Position numbers and translations under genes: made by a program
Shown here: positions 46,020 through 55,320 of the stretch, piece by piece
Numbering within the stretch: the stretch's first letter is position 1
How the letters are laid out: each line of letters begins with the position of its first letter
NCBI GenBank assembly: GCA_018710985.1
Contig: DVIV01000044.1
Span: forward strand, 62,001-126,000
Reading direction: 5' to 3'
Origin: Candidatus Limiplasma pullicola
Lineage (GTDB): Bacteria > Bacillota > Clostridia > Christensenellales > Aristaeellaceae
Length of the DNA: 64,000 bases
The notes under the pieces: model-generated
The model's database searches: none
What the model saw: only the letters and a program-made list of their open reading frames with translations
What the model was told of the DNA's origin: nothing

Positions 46020-46802
46020 ATGAAGCATCATTTCCGCCGCGCCCTGTGCGCGCTTCTGGCGCTGGCCCTGTGCCTGCCGCTTGCGGCCATGGCCGACGTA
46101 TCCATCACCATCATCGGGGAGGACGGAGAGCAGGAGCAGCTTCAGACCGTCGAATCCGAGGGGCAGGGCGACGCGCGCAAGGCCTTTATCGACGGCATCA
46201 TCGACCTGGCGAAGGAAAAGTTTGACGAAGCCGGCGGCCAGCCCCAGCGCGCGCATTACAGCGGCGATATTTACGTGTGCAAAAACTTCACGGTCTATCT
46301 CTTCCGGGAGAACCGCGACCGCTTCCGCATGGCGGAGTATCCCGATACCCCGCTGGTCATCCCCGACAACAAGCCGCGCGAGGAGTGCACCGACTACGTC
46401 TACGGCGTGGAATGGAAAGACGTGCCCGCCTCCGAGGGCAACCCCTTCTATGTGGCGGCCAGCTTCCGCTATGACCCGGACAAGACCAAGGAGGAAAACT
46501 GGGAGGATGCCCGCGCTTTTCTTAAGCAGGTTCAGCGTGGGGATTACTTCCAGATGGCCGCGAACTACTACTATGGCGTGGGCGCGCACAGCCTGATCTT
46601 CATTGAGGATTACGACCCGGAGACCGACACCGTCACCTGGACGGACAGCAACATGCGCGGCGCCACGCGCAACGGCGAGCGCTACGGCTATGTGCAGTAC
46701 GACGCGGTGAAGGAAATCGACTGGTTTGTGGACGCGTTCTGCCGCAAGAAATACGGCGCGACGCTCTACCGCCTGCGCGACGACATCATCTGGGCCGAGT
46801 GA
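46020..46802 (+). CDS. Secreted protein, candidate papain-like (NlpC/CHAP-type) cysteine hydrolase
   Basis: A 260-residue exported protein (signal peptide about 1-23, LCALLALALCLPLAAMA). The mature part has YVCKNFTVYLFRENRDRF with Cys87 at the start of a helix, then GVGAHSLIFIEDYDPE with His190 at the start of a strand, and VTWTDSNMRG with Asp209 and Asn211. This Cys...His...Asn/Asp order and spacing fits papain-like amidases of the NlpC/P60-CHAP type. The similarity is my reading of motif context, not a confirmed family match. GGGAGG lies 9 nt before the ATG. The phosphoglycerate mutase gene follows 37 nt downstream and may share the promoter. Confidence 0.6.
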   Translation: MKHHFRRALCALLALALCLPLAAMADVSITIIGEDGEQEQLQTVESEGQGDARKAFIDGIIDLAKEKFDEAGGQPQRAHYSGDIYVCKNFTVYLFRENRDRFRMAEYPDTPLVIPDNKPREECTDYVYGVEWKDVPASEGNPFYVAASFRYDPDKTKEENWEDARAFLKQVQRGDYFQMAANYYYGVGAHSLIFIEDYDPETDTVTWTDSNMRGATRNGERYGYVQYDAVKEIDWFVDAFCRKKYGATLYRLRDDIIWAE

Positions 46803-46839
46803 CGCGACTCGCCAGGGACAGGGAAGGAAGGCTTTCAGG

Positions 46840-48132
46840 ATGAAATATGTACTGGTCATCGGCGACGGCATGGCCGACACGCGCCTGCCCCAGCTCGCCG
46901 GCAAAACCCCGCTGGAGGCGCTGGCCCTGCCCGCCTTCGACCGCTGCGCGGGCTGCTTCTGCGGCCGCGCGCTCACGGTGCCCCACGGCATGCCTGCAGG
47001 CAGCGACACCGCCATTTTGAGCATCTTCGGCTATGCACCGCAGACCTATTATACGGGCCGCAGCGTGTTGGAAGCCGCCGGCATGGGCGTGTCCCTGCCC
47101 GATGGAACCATCAGCTTCCGGGTCAACCTGTGCGCCGTGCTGCCCGGCGAAGACGGGCGGCTGGTGATTCACAGCCACAACGGCGGCAACATCCACGGCG
47201 AGGAAGCCACCACCCTGATGAACGACCTGCTGGCCGACCCCGGCTTTGCGGCGCTGATGAAGGACGCCGGACTTTCCATCACGGTGACGGACACCTTCCG
47301 GCACGTGGGGGTCATGACCTCCGGCGCAAAAGACCTGGCCAGCGTCTGCCTGACCGAGCCGCACAACGTGCTGGAGCAGCCCATCGACACACATCTGCCC
47401 CATATGGTGCGGGAGACGGACGACGCGGCGGCCCGCAAGCTGTGCGACGATATCCGCTCGCTCATGCTGCGCAGCTATGAGGTGCTCAAGGACCACCCCG
47501 TCAACCTGCGCCGCAAAAGCCTGGGCCTGCTGCCCGCCGACATGATCTGGCCCTGGGGCGCCGCCACCGCCGTGCGCCTGCCCTCCTTTCGGGAAAAGTA
47601 CGGCCACTGGGGCACGGTGGTGAGCGCCGTGCCGCTGGTATGGGGCATCGCAGGGCTGGCCGGCCTCAAGACGCCGCATGTGGAAGGGGCGAACGGCGAC
47701 CTGGACACCAACTACGAGGGCAAGGTGCGCTGCGCGCTGGACGCGCTGGCCGGCGGGGATGATTTTGCCGCCGTGCACATCGAGGCGCCGGACGAGATGG
47801 CCCACGCGGGCGACCTGGGCCGCAAGCTGGAAGCCATTCAGAATGTGGAAAGCCGCGTGGTCGCGCCCATCCTGAACGAGCTGACCGCACGCGGAGAGGA
47901 CTTCCGCCTGCTGCTTCTAAGCGACCATCCCACGCTCCTGACCACGCGCACGCACGACGGCAGCCCCGTGCCCTATGCCATCTACGACAGCCGGACCGTA
48001 GCCGCCGCGCGCGCGGCGGGCAAGCCCGCTCCCATGCGCAAGTTCTGCGAGGAGGAGCTGGCCTGCGAGCCTGTGCAGATGGACGGCACCGATCTGATGA
48101 AGCTGCTGTTTGATCCCGACTACCGCGGGTAA
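46840..48132 (+). CDS. apgM: Cofactor-independent phosphoglycerate mutase, archaeal (ApgM) type
   Basis: A 430-residue alkaline-phosphatase-superfamily enzyme. KYVLVIGDGMADTRLPQL supplies the metal Asp, PAGSDTAILSIFGY the nucleophile Ser, and DEMAHAGDLGRK and LLLSDHPTLLTTRTHD the distal metal Asp/His set. It interconverts 3- and 2-phosphoglycerate; some members near threonine genes have been proposed to act as homoserine kinases, but no threonine biosynthesis genes adjoin this one. The ATG is set by homology and a GGAAGG-rich leader; a longer frame reaches back into the preceding gene. Confidence 0.9.
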   Translation: MKYVLVIGDGMADTRLPQLAGKTPLEALALPAFDRCAGCFCGRALTVPHGMPAGSDTAILSIFGYAPQTYYTGRSVLEAAGMGVSLPDGTISFRVNLCAVLPGEDGRLVIHSHNGGNIHGEEATTLMNDLLADPGFAALMKDAGLSITVTDTFRHVGVMTSGAKDLASVCLTEPHNVLEQPIDTHLPHMVRETDDAAARKLCDDIRSLMLRSYEVLKDHPVNLRRKSLGLLPADMIWPWGAATAVRLPSFREKYGHWGTVVSAVPLVWGIAGLAGLKTPHVEGANGDLDTNYEGKVRCALDALAGGDDFAAVHIEAPDEMAHAGDLGRKLEAIQNVESRVVAPILNELTARGEDFRLLLLSDHPTLLTTRTHDGSPVPYAIYDSRTVAAARAAGKPAPMRKFCEEELACEPVQMDGTDLMKLLFDPDYRG

Positions 48133-48144
48133 CCCTCCGCGGCC

Positions 48145-48197
48145 AAGGCATATACAAAGGGCCCGGCGCCAGGCGCCGGGCCCTTTGTATATGCCTT
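48145..48197. terminator. 53-bp perfect palindrome acting as bidirectional terminator
   Basis: Positions 48145-48170 are the exact reverse complement of 48172-48197 around a single central A at 48171: 26 matched pairs with no mismatch. A run of Ts follows on the plus strand (48196-48200). It separates apgM from the convergent WG-repeat gene, whose stop codon at 48199 touches the T run. Confidence 0.85.
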
Positions 48198-48198
48198 T

Positions 48199-49512
48199 TT
48201 ACCGCACCATCAGCGTATCATCCACGATCACCGCATCCGCATAGTCGGTGATGGTGATGTCATAGCTCGCGTACTCCAGAGGCAGCACCTCGTTCCCGTG
48301 CCAGTCCACCAGGCCGTAGGCGTCATCCTTGCACACGATCAGCAGCGAGCCGTCGCCGCCGGAGTATTCGTCCACCTCGTCAAAGTCCGTCTTGGTCTGG
48401 GTACCGTCGGCCGCCACGATGTAGATGGAGCCATCCAGATCCGTCACCGTAAGGGAGCAGCCATGCTGCGTCACGCCCGCGGCACCATACTTGAGCTCGC
48501 AGGTCACCTGTCCGTCGGTATCCACAAAGCCCACCTTGCCGTCCTTCTCCACGCAGACAAAGCCGTTGTGCACATAGCTGTAGATGGTAGCCAGGCCAAA
48601 GTAGTACACCTCGTCATATTCGCAGGGCACCGCCAGCCTGCCGCCGGCCAGGTCATAGAGGCCGCAGAGGCCGTCCTGCTCGACGGTCACATAGCCGTCG
48701 TACACCATGCCGATGGAATCAAAGCCCTCCGGCACCAGCACGTTGCCCTCGGCGTCCACCAGGCGCATGCCGTTGTCACCGCTCACCCTGATGTAGCCGG
48801 TGTCGGTGTCCTCATAGGCGCTGTAGACGTCCTCGGCAATGACCCGGCCGTCGCTGAGGCACACCGCGTTGCCGTCCACCTCGTCATAGGCGTTGTAGAG
48901 GGAGGTCACCTCAACATCCACTGGCGTAAGGGTCTTGTCGTACACATGGATGACCTCCTGACGGTCCTCCACGTAGAGATAGTCGCCATGAGGCACGGCA
49001 GTATCGCAGTCCTCGCGCGCAAGGGTGCCTACCTTCTGGCCCGCTTCCAGGTCGTACACGTCATAGGCCGTCACCACATAGTGGTCGCCGCCGCCCAGGA
49101 AGCCGCCGGAATAGTCGTAATCCTCACTCTCGGTGGGCTCCAGCGTCACCGCCAGACCCCACTTTTCGCTTAAAATCTCAAAGGCGGCGTACTCCCACCC
49201 GGTCACGGCCTGCCCGTCGGCGCGCAGCAGCGCGTGGGTGTTGATCCCGTCCTCGTTGATGGCCTCAAAGAAGCCGAAATCCGCATAGGCCAGCAGGCCA
49301 TATTCGCAGGGAATCAGCATTTCGCCGTCCGTGCTGTAAAGGCCATAGAGGCGGGAATCCGCATCGCGGGCGATGAGATAATGGGTCTCATCCACGTATT
49401 CCAGGCTGTCCACGTTCAGCTCCACGGGCATGAGCACATTTCCTTCGCCCAGGACTGCAGCGCTCATCAGCAACAGCGCGATGGCCACCATGACCGCTAT
49501 GATCTTTTTCAT
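48199..49512 (-). CDS. Secreted WG-repeat (beta-repeat) protein
   Basis: A 437-residue protein with a signal peptide (MKKIIAVMVAIALLLMSAAVLG). The rest is a series of WG-type repeats: RLYGLYSTDGEMLIPCEYGLL, KWGLAVT, LCGLYDLAGGRLAVPCEYDEV, KVGFVDTDGQVTCELKYG and AYGLVDWHGNEVLPLEYASY, among others (each listed only in part). The repeat is G-L/F-x-D-x-x-G-x-x-x-x-P-x-x-Y, roughly every 45 residues. The module is structural, and its binding partner is unknown. GGAGGG lies 6 nt before the ATG. It has its own TTGACA promoter, whose -35 begins at the end of the ribosomal operon's terminator. Confidence 0.86.
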   Translation of the reverse strand: MKKIIAVMVAIALLLMSAAVLGEGNVLMPVELNVDSLEYVDETHYLIARDADSRLYGLYSTDGEMLIPCEYGLLAYADFGFFEAINEDGINTHALLRADGQAVTGWEYAAFEILSEKWGLAVTLEPTESEDYDYSGGFLGGGDHYVVTAYDVYDLEAGQKVGTLAREDCDTAVPHGDYLYVEDRQEVIHVYDKTLTPVDVEVTSLYNAYDEVDGNAVCLSDGRVIAEDVYSAYEDTDTGYIRVSGDNGMRLVDAEGNVLVPEGFDSIGMVYDGYVTVEQDGLCGLYDLAGGRLAVPCEYDEVYYFGLATIYSYVHNGFVCVEKDGKVGFVDTDGQVTCELKYGAAGVTQHGCSLTVTDLDGSIYIVAADGTQTKTDFDEVDEYSGGDGSLLIVCKDDAYGLVDWHGNEVLPLEYASYDITITDYADAVIVDDTLMVR

Positions 49513-49551
49513 TTTCAACCCTCCATACACAGATTTCTCCGGTTCTGTTGC

Positions 49552-49580
49552 ATTCTAGCACATTGCCGGTGTTCTGTCAA
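49552..49580 (-). promoter_or_regulatory. Promoter of the WG-repeat protein gene
   Basis: TTGACA (complement of 49575-49580), 17-nt spacer, TAGAAT (complement of 49552-49557). Confidence 0.75.
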
Positions 49581-49587
49581 AAAGAAA

Positions 49588-49612
49588 GCCGCGCGAATCC
49601 TGTCCGCGCGGC
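49588..49612 (-). terminator. Terminator ending the S10-spc-rpmJ operon
   Basis: GCCGCGCG (49588-49595) pairs perfectly with CGCGCGGC (49605-49612), 9-nt loop; TTTCTTTTT follows on the minus strand. It lies 43 nt past the rpmJ stop. Confidence 0.85.
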
Positions 49613-49654
49613 GTATTTCATGCGTCCGGATGCGCATGGCACCGACGCAAAACA

Positions 49655-50019
<365 letters not shown>

Positions 50020-50033
<14 letters not shown>

Positions 50034-50370
50034 GCGCGCCTTCCTCCTTGTCTTTCTCTGGCCGCGCACGCGTGGGCGCGGAGCCGGTCCTGGTTTCGTA
50101 AGCATTCCTGGCCGCACGGAGCGCCGCGCGGATGTCGCTGTCGGCAATCGGCCCGCCGGACGCTCCCTTTCCCCTCACGGGAAAGGTCAGCGGCAGCGCG
50201 CGAAGATGCTTGACCTGTTTTTTCTTGGGCCGGGCGAGCTTGCGCGCCTCTCCGTCGCAGATGAGCACGTAGCGCCCGTCCAGCACGTCCACGATGACGT
50301 GCCAGCGTCCGGCGTCATGCCCCTGCGTGGATACGACCACACGCCCCGGTTCCGTCGGCTGTGCTTTCAC
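50020..50370 (-). CDS. KOW-domain RNA-binding protein (L14e/YlxQ-like position)
   Basis: A 116-residue protein; the N-terminal KOW motif is [20 protein letters not shown] followed by [20 protein letters not shown] (residues 9-60), then a basic linker and an Arg/Ala/Lys-rich tail. Proteins of this type sit between map and infA in Clostridia and are thought to bind ribosomal RNA. The usual length is about 90, so the C-terminal tail is long. The GTG start overlaps the map stop by four bases (GTGA). Confidence 0.85.
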
Positions 50371-51146
50371 TCGGCTTCCTCCGTCAGGGCAAAGCCCGGA
50401 TAGGTCAGAAGCTCCGGCAGGCCATGCTCGTTGATGGCAATGGTGTGCTCATAGTGCGAGCATACGCTGCCATCCTCCGTCACGATGGTCCAGCCGTCCT
50501 CCAGCTCGGCCACATGATAGTCCCCCATGGCGATCATCGGCTCGACGGCCAGCGTCATGCCGGGGCGCAGCCTGGTGCCATGGCCCGGTTTTCCGAAGTT
50601 GGGCACGCTGGGCTCCTCATGCATGGCCCGGCCGATGCCGTGGCCCGTAAGGTCGCGGATGACCCCGTAGCCGAAGCTCTCGGCATAGGTCTGAATGGCG
50701 CTGCCGATATCGCCCAGGTGATTGCCGTTGACAGCCTTGCGCACGCCCTTGTAGAAGCTCTCCTCCGTAACCTCGATGAGCTTGCGGTTTTCTTCGCTGA
50801 TGGCGCCGACGCCCACCGTAAAGGCGCTGTCGGACTGCCATCCGTCCAGAATCAGGCCGCAGTCAATCGAGAGCACATCGCCCTCCTTGAGGATGGTCTT
50901 GTCGGAGGGGATGCCATGCACCACCTCGTCGTTGACCGAGGCGCAGATGGTGGCAGGGTAGCCCTGGTAATCCAGGAACGAGGGAATCGCCTTGTGCTTG
51001 CGAATGAGCTGTTCGGCGTACACATCCAGCTCAGCGGTGCTCATGCCGGGCTTGATGGCCTCGCGCAGGCGGCAGAGCACCTCGTAGAGGAGTGCGCCCG
51101 ACTTTCGCATCAAAGCAAGCTGCTGTGCATTCTTGAGATAAATCAT
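50367..51146 (-). CDS. map: Methionine aminopeptidase, type I
   Basis: A 259-residue pita-bread metalloenzyme. Metal ligands appear in LSIDCGLILDGWQSDSAFTV (two Asp), GHGIGRAMHEEPSVPNFG (His), AVEPMIAMGD (Glu) and VTEDGSVCSHYEHTIAI (Glu). It removes the initiator Met from nascent chains. The ATG overlaps the adk stop (ATGA), and the KOW gene overlaps its own stop. Confidence 0.96.
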   Translation of the reverse strand: MIYLKNAQQLALMRKSGALLYEVLCRLREAIKPGMSTAELDVYAEQLIRKHKAIPSFLDYQGYPATICASVNDEVVHGIPSDKTILKEGDVLSIDCGLILDGWQSDSAFTVGVGAISEENRKLIEVTEESFYKGVRKAVNGNHLGDIGSAIQTYAESFGYGVIRDLTGHGIGRAMHEEPSVPNFGKPGHGTRLRPGMTLAVEPMIAMGDYHVAELEDGWTIVTEDGSVCSHYEHTIAINEHGLPELLTYPGFALTEEAE

Positions 51147-51772
51147 TGGATCGCCTCAAGTGTCCTGAAGATCTCCTCGCTGATCTCCTCCAGGCTCAGA
51201 CCGCCGCCGATGTTCTTCAGCAGGCCCTCCGCGCGGTAATGGTCGATCAGCGGCGCGGTCTTTTGATGATAGACCGCAAGGCGGTTCAGCACCGTCTCGG
51301 CCTTGTCGTCGTCGCGCTGGATCAGCGGGGTCCCGTCGGCGCGGCAGACGGTTTCGCCGTTCAGCCGGTCCACGTGATAGGGCGCGCCGCACAGCGGACA
51401 CACACGGCGGCCGCTGAGGCGCTTGACCAGCACATCGTCGGGCACATCCAGGTTGATGGCCACGTCGATCTTGGCGAAGGTGCTCAGCGCCTTGGCCTGC
51501 TCCACCGTGCGCGGGAAGCCGTCCAGGATGTAACCCTTCTGGCAATCCGCGTCCGCCAGGCGGTCCCTGACGATGCCGATGACGACCTCATCGGGCACCA
51601 GCTGGCCCTGGTCCATGTATTCCTTGGCCTTTCGGCCCATTTCGGTACCCGCGGCGATGGCCGCGCGCAGCATGTCGCCCGTGGAAACCTGGGGAATCCC
51701 CAGCCGCTGGCAGACGATCTGGGCCTGCGTGCCCTTGCCGGCCCCCGGAGGGCCTAGGAAAATGATGTTCAT
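51143..51772 (-). CDS. adk: Adenylate kinase
   Basis: A 209-residue long-lid kinase: P-loop FLGPPGAGKGTQAQ, GDMLRAAI, DGFPRTVEQA and the LID with CPLCGAPYH. The zinc LID keeps the first Cys pair (CPLC); the second pair position reads VCRADG, so only three Cys are visible and zinc binding may be partial. It converts ATP plus AMP to two ADP. GGAGG lies about 9 nt before the ATG. An extended -10 within the secY-adk gap may provide extra transcription. Confidence 0.95.
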   Translation of the reverse strand: MNIIFLGPPGAGKGTQAQIVCQRLGIPQVSTGDMLRAAIAAGTEMGRKAKEYMDQGQLVPDEVVIGIVRDRLADADCQKGYILDGFPRTVEQAKALSTFAKIDVAINLDVPDDVLVKRLSGRRVCPLCGAPYHVDRLNGETVCRADGTPLIQRDDDKAETVLNRLAVYHQKTAPLIDHYRAEGLLKNIGGGLSLEEISEEIFRTLEAIQ

Positions 51773-51800
51773 ACGTCATTCCTCCTGTTCACGGATGAAG

Positions 51801-51871
51801 GCCGCTAACGCGCGGCACATTTACAGTATACCACAGATGCGGTAAATGTGCCTGTGCCGCGCCTTAGCGGC
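51801..51871. promoter_or_regulatory. Long imperfect inverted repeat with an internal extended -10 promoter for adk
   Basis: Left arm 51801-51824 is complementary to the right arm 51842-51871 except for a 6-nt insertion and one mismatch. The loop (51825-51841) contains TGGTATACT on the minus strand (-10 TATACT at 51825-51830). It lies between secY and adk. It could be a processing or attenuation structure, with the promoter feeding adk-map-infA-rpmJ. Confidence 0.6.
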
Positions 51872-51900
51872 GCATCATTCGTACGGTCGGACGGCTCTGG

Positions 51901-53193
51901 TCAGGAGATGGAGTCGTAGTTGCGGCTGACCAGCAGGTCGTCGAGCTGACGCTTGGTCTCCAGCACCACGCTGACCGCGATGAGGATGCTGCTGGCGGCA
52001 AACGGAATCTGCGTCTGCAGTCCAACGGTAAAGACCGTGGGAACCGTGGCCAGGATTGCCAGGAACAACGCGGCAAACAGGGTCAGACGGCCATTGATGC
52101 GGCGCAGGTAATCCGCCGTGGGCTTGCCCGGGCGCACCGAGGGGATCGCGCCGCCCTGCTGCTGGATGTTTTTGGCCATCTCATCCGGCTGGAAGGAGAT
52201 GGAGCTGTAGAAGTAGGTAAAGGCGATGATCAGCAGCGCCGTCACCAGCAGATACCAGAAGCTGGCGCCGTTCATGTAGCGCGACCACCAGATGGCGGCG
52301 GCGCTGTCGGAGCCACCCACGAGCTGGATGATGGTGCCGGGGAACGCCATGAAGGAATAGGCGAAGATCAGCGGCAACACGCCCACGCTGACCACCTTCA
52401 TGGGGATCACGCTGTTCTGACCGCCGTACATCTTGCGGCCGCTGACGCGCTTGGCGAAGTGGACGTTGATGCGGCGAACGCCCATGTCCACGAACGTGAC
52501 CAGCACGATCATCACCACAGCCACCAGCAGCACCGCCAGAAGCGTGAGCCACGGGGTGAGGCTGGTCGCCTGGAAGGCATTGCGAATCAAAGTGGTGTAG
52601 CCGGTAAAGAGGTTGGAGATGATACCGGCGAAGATCAGCAGCGAAATGCCGTTGCCAAGACCCTTCTCCGTAATGCGCTCGCCGATCCACATGGCCAGGG
52701 CAGTACCGCCGGCCATGCTCACGCCCACCAGCACCGTGTTAAACCATCCGTCCTTGATGTAGCCAAGGCTGGCCACCAGGCCGATGGCCTGCACCACGGC
52801 AAGACCCACGGTGACATAGCGGGTGATCTGGGCGATTTTCTTCTGGCCCTCGGGGCCGCTCTTTTGCAGGCGCTCCAGAGCGGGGATGGCGATGGTCAGA
52901 AGCTGCATGATAATGGAGGAGTTGATGTAGGGGGTGATACCCATGGCCATGATGGTCATGTTCTGGAAGTTGGAACCGGTCATCATGTTGACCAGATCCA
53001 GCAGCGGCAGCGTGTTGGAGCCCATGGAGGCCTGCACGCGCGCATAATCGACGCCGGGGGCGGGAATGACGCCCACCAGACGGAACACCACCAGCATCAG
53101 AAAGGTGTAGACCAGCTTTTTGCGGATGTCCTGCACCTTCCACGCATTGCGAAGAGATTGCCAAACGCCTACTTTGTTCGGGTTCCTAGCCAT
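51901..53193 (-). CDS. secY: Preprotein translocase subunit SecY
   Basis: A 430-residue channel with ten membrane helices. Visible landmarks are VFRLVGVIPAPGVDY, MGITPYINSSIIMQLL, LGNGISLLIFAGI, and the cytosolic C5-C6 loop with GVRRINVHFAKRVSGRK. SecY forms the lateral gate and pore for SRP- and SecA-dependent export. The ATG is one base past the rplO stop. It is the usual third-last block of the spc operon. Confidence 0.97.
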   Translation of the reverse strand: MARNPNKVGVWQSLRNAWKVQDIRKKLVYTFLMLVVFRLVGVIPAPGVDYARVQASMGSNTLPLLDLVNMMTGSNFQNMTIMAMGITPYINSSIIMQLLTIAIPALERLQKSGPEGQKKIAQITRYVTVGLAVVQAIGLVASLGYIKDGWFNTVLVGVSMAGGTALAMWIGERITEKGLGNGISLLIFAGIISNLFTGYTTLIRNAFQATSLTPWLTLLAVLLVAVVMIVLVTFVDMGVRRINVHFAKRVSGRKMYGGQNSVIPMKVVSVGVLPLIFAYSFMAFPGTIIQLVGGSDSAAAIWWSRYMNGASFWYLLVTALLIIAFTYFYSSISFQPDEMAKNIQQQGGAIPSVRPGKPTADYLRRINGRLTLFAALFLAILATVPTVFTVGLQTQIPFAASSILIAVSVVLETKRQLDDLLVSRNYDSIS

Positions 53194-53194
53194 C

Positions 53195-53635
53195 TTACTT
53201 CACCTCGGCTTTCCCGCCGAGGGCCTCGATCTTCTCCTTGGCCGATGCGGTGAACTTCGCGGCTTCCACGGTGAGCTTCTTGGTCAGCTCCCCATTGCCC
53301 AGAACCTTCACCCCATCCAGCGTTTTCCTGATGATCTTGGCTTCCTTGAGCATGGCGGCGGTCACGACGGTGCCGTTATCAAACACCTCCAGCTGTCCCA
53401 CGTTCACCGTGGCATACTCCGTGCGGAAGATGTTGGTGAAGCCCTTCTTGGGGACGCGGCGGTACAGAGGCATCTGGCCGCCCTCGAAGCCGGGGCGCTT
53501 GCCGCCGCCGGAACGGGCCTTGGCGCCCTTGTGGCCCTTACCGGAGGTCTTGCCCAGACCGGAGCCCACGCCTCGACCAAGGCGCTTGGGCGCAGTGGTG
53601 GAACCCGCGGCGGGGCCCAGCTCATGCAGTTTCAT
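53195..53635 (-). CDS. rplO: 50S ribosomal protein L15
   Basis: A 146-residue protein: [20 protein letters not shown], Gly-rich [20 protein letters not shown] and the RRVPKKGF motif, then [20 protein letters not shown]15 is a late 50S assembly protein. AGGGAAAGCC precedes the ATG, and secY follows with a 1-nt gap. Confidence 0.97.
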   Translation of the reverse strand: MKLHELGPAAGSTTAPKRLGRGVGSGLGKTSGKGHKGAKARSGGGKRPGFEGGQMPLYRRVPKKGFTNIFRTEYATVNVGQLEVFDNGTVVTAAMLKEAKIIRKTLDGVKVLGNGELTKKLTVEAAKFTASAKEKIEALGGKAEVK

Positions 53636-53648
53636 TGGCTTTCCCTCC

Positions 53649-53831
53649 TCAGTCCTTGATTTCTTGAACGTCGATCATGTGCTTCACGCGGAAGATCTGC
53701 CCGCGGATGCAGGCGTTGTCCTCCTTGATCACCGTCTGGCCGACCTTGCGCAGGCCCAGCGCGGCGACGGTGTCCTTGTGCACCTGAAGGCTGGAGATCG
53801 GCGACTTCTTGAGCGTGATTTGCAGTTTCAT
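53649..53831 (-). CDS. rpmD: 50S ribosomal protein L30
   Basis: A 60-residue protein: [20 protein letters not shown] then [19 protein letters not shown], the short bacterial L30 fold. AGGAGGACGACGAAG precedes the ATG. It lies between rpsE and rplO as in other Firmicutes. Confidence 0.96.
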   Translation of the reverse strand: MKLQITLKKSPISSLQVHKDTVAALGLRKVGQTVIKEDNACIRGQIFRVKHMIDVQEIKD

Positions 53832-53845
53832 CTTCGTCGTCCTCC

Positions 53846-54343
53846 TCAGCCCAGAATTTCTTCGACGGTCTTGCCACGCAGCTTGGCGACCTCCTCGGCG
53901 CTGCGCAGCTGCTTGAGGCCCTCCAGCGTCGCCTTGACCATGTTGATCTTGTTGTTGGTGCCGTAGCTCTTGGTGCGGATATCGCGGATGCCCGCCAGCT
54001 CCAGCACCGCGCGGGCGGCGCCGCCGGCGATGACGCCGGTGCCCTCGGGAGCGGGCAGAAGGACAACCTTGCCCGTGCCGAAGCGGCCGATGCTCTCATG
54101 GGGGATCGAGGTGCCCAGAACCGGCACGTTGATCAGGTGCTTTTTGGCGTCCTCGGTGCCCTTGCGGATCGCCTCGGAAATTTCAGCGGCCTTGCCCATG
54201 CCCGCGCCCACACGGCCTTTTTCATCGCCGACCACAACCAGCGCAGAGAAGCGGAAGTTGCGGCCGCCCTTGACGACCTTGGTAACGCGGTTGACGGCAA
54301 CGAGCTTCTCTTTGAATTCGCTGACCTGTTCCATGCGTTGCAT
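53846..54343 (-). CDS. rpsE: 30S ribosomal protein S5
   Basis: A 165-residue protein with the dsRBD-like N half ([20 protein letters not shown]) and the [17 protein letters not shown] and [20 protein letters not shown] blocks of the C half. S5 supports decoding fidelity and the mRNA entry helicase. AGGAGG lies 8 nt before the ATG; an ATG four codons later is less well placed. Confidence 0.97.
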   Translation of the reverse strand: MQRMEQVSEFKEKLVAVNRVTKVVKGGRNFRFSALVVVGDEKGRVGAGMGKAAEISEAIRKGTEDAKKHLINVPVLGTSIPHESIGRFGTGKVVLLPAPEGTGVIAGGAARAVLELAGIRDIRTKSYGTNNKINMVKATLEGLKQLRSAEEVAKLRGKTVEEILG

Positions 54344-54360
54344 GCGTTCGTCCTCCTTAC

Positions 54361-54729
54361 TTAGAATTCAAGTCCGGCTTCGCGGGCGCCGGCGGCCAGC
54401 TCGGCCACGCGGCCCGTGTATACGTAGCCGCCGCGGTCAAAGACCACCTGCTTGATGCCCGCCTCGGACGCACGCTCGGCGATCAGCTTGCCAACGATCT
54501 TGGCAGCGCCCTTCTTGTCGGTATCTTTGATCTGGGCCATGACGTCCTTCTCCTGGGTGGAGCAGGCGACCAAAGTGACGCCCTTGGTGTCGTCGATGAC
54601 CTGCGCGTAGATGTTGTTCAGGCTGCGGTACACGCACAGACGCGGCATCTCCGGGGTGCCGCTGATTTTCCTGCGAACACGGGCATGGCGGATCTTGCGG
54701 TCCGCATTGCGGTCTCGCGTCTTAAACAT
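54361..54729 (-). CDS. rplR: 50S ribosomal protein L18
   Basis: A 122-residue 5S-RNA-binding protein: basic [38 protein letters not shown] and [16 protein letters not shown]. Length and motifs are typical. It follows rplF by 21 nt. Confidence 0.97.
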   Translation of the reverse strand: MFKTRDRNADRKIRHARVRRKISGTPEMPRLCVYRSLNNIYAQVIDDTKGVTLVACSTQEKDVMAQIKDTDKKGAAKIVGKLIAERASEAGIKQVVFDRGGYVYTGRVAELAAGAREAGLEF

Positions 54730-54750
54730 TTGCGTTCACTCCCCTTTCGA

Positions 54751-55293
54751 TTATTTACCGGTCTTGCCTTCCTTGCGGCGGATAACCTCGTCCTCGTACT
54801 TGATGCCCTTGCCCAGATAGGGTTCCGGCTTGCGGATGGCGCGGATATCGGCGGCAAGGTTGCCCACCTGCTGCTTGTTGATGCCCTTGACGACGATCTT
54901 GGTCTGCTCAGGGGTCTCAAAGGTGATATTCTCGGGCGCGTCGAGGATGACGGGATGGCTGAAGCCGATGTTGATGGTCAGCTTCTTGCCGCCGTCGGCC
55001 TGGGCGCGGTAGCCGGTGCCCACCAGCACCAGGGTCTTCTGGAAGCCTTCGGTCACGCCAACCACCATGTTGTGGACCAGGCTGCGGTAGAGGCCGTGCA
55101 TGGCCTTGTGGGGCTTGGCGTCGCTGGGGCGTTCAAGGGTCAGGACATTGCCTTCCTGCTTGAGGGTGATATCGCGGTTCACCGCCTGGGTCAAGGTGCC
55201 CTTGGGGCCCTTCACCGTTACGGTGTTGTCCTCGTCCACCGTTACCGTCACGCCCGCGGGGACAGTGATCGGAAGTTTTCCGATTCGAGACAT
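54751..55293 (-). CDS. rplF: 50S ribosomal protein L6
   Basis: A 180-residue protein with two homologous domains: [20 protein letters not shown] and [10 protein letters not shown] at the start, [20 protein letters not shown] in the middle and the conserved [20 protein letters not shown] near the end. It supports the factor-binding centre near the sarcin-ricin loop. AGGTG precedes the ATG. Confidence 0.97.
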   Translation of the reverse strand: MSRIGKLPITVPAGVTVTVDEDNTVTVKGPKGTLTQAVNRDITLKQEGNVLTLERPSDAKPHKAMHGLYRSLVHNMVVGVTEGFQKTLVLVGTGYRAQADGGKKLTINIGFSHPVILDAPENITFETPEQTKIVVKGINKQQVGNLAADIRAIRKPEPYLGKGIKYEDEVIRRKEGKTGK

Positions 55294-55320
55294 TGTCTTA
55301 CACCTCCATTGCGTGTCGGT

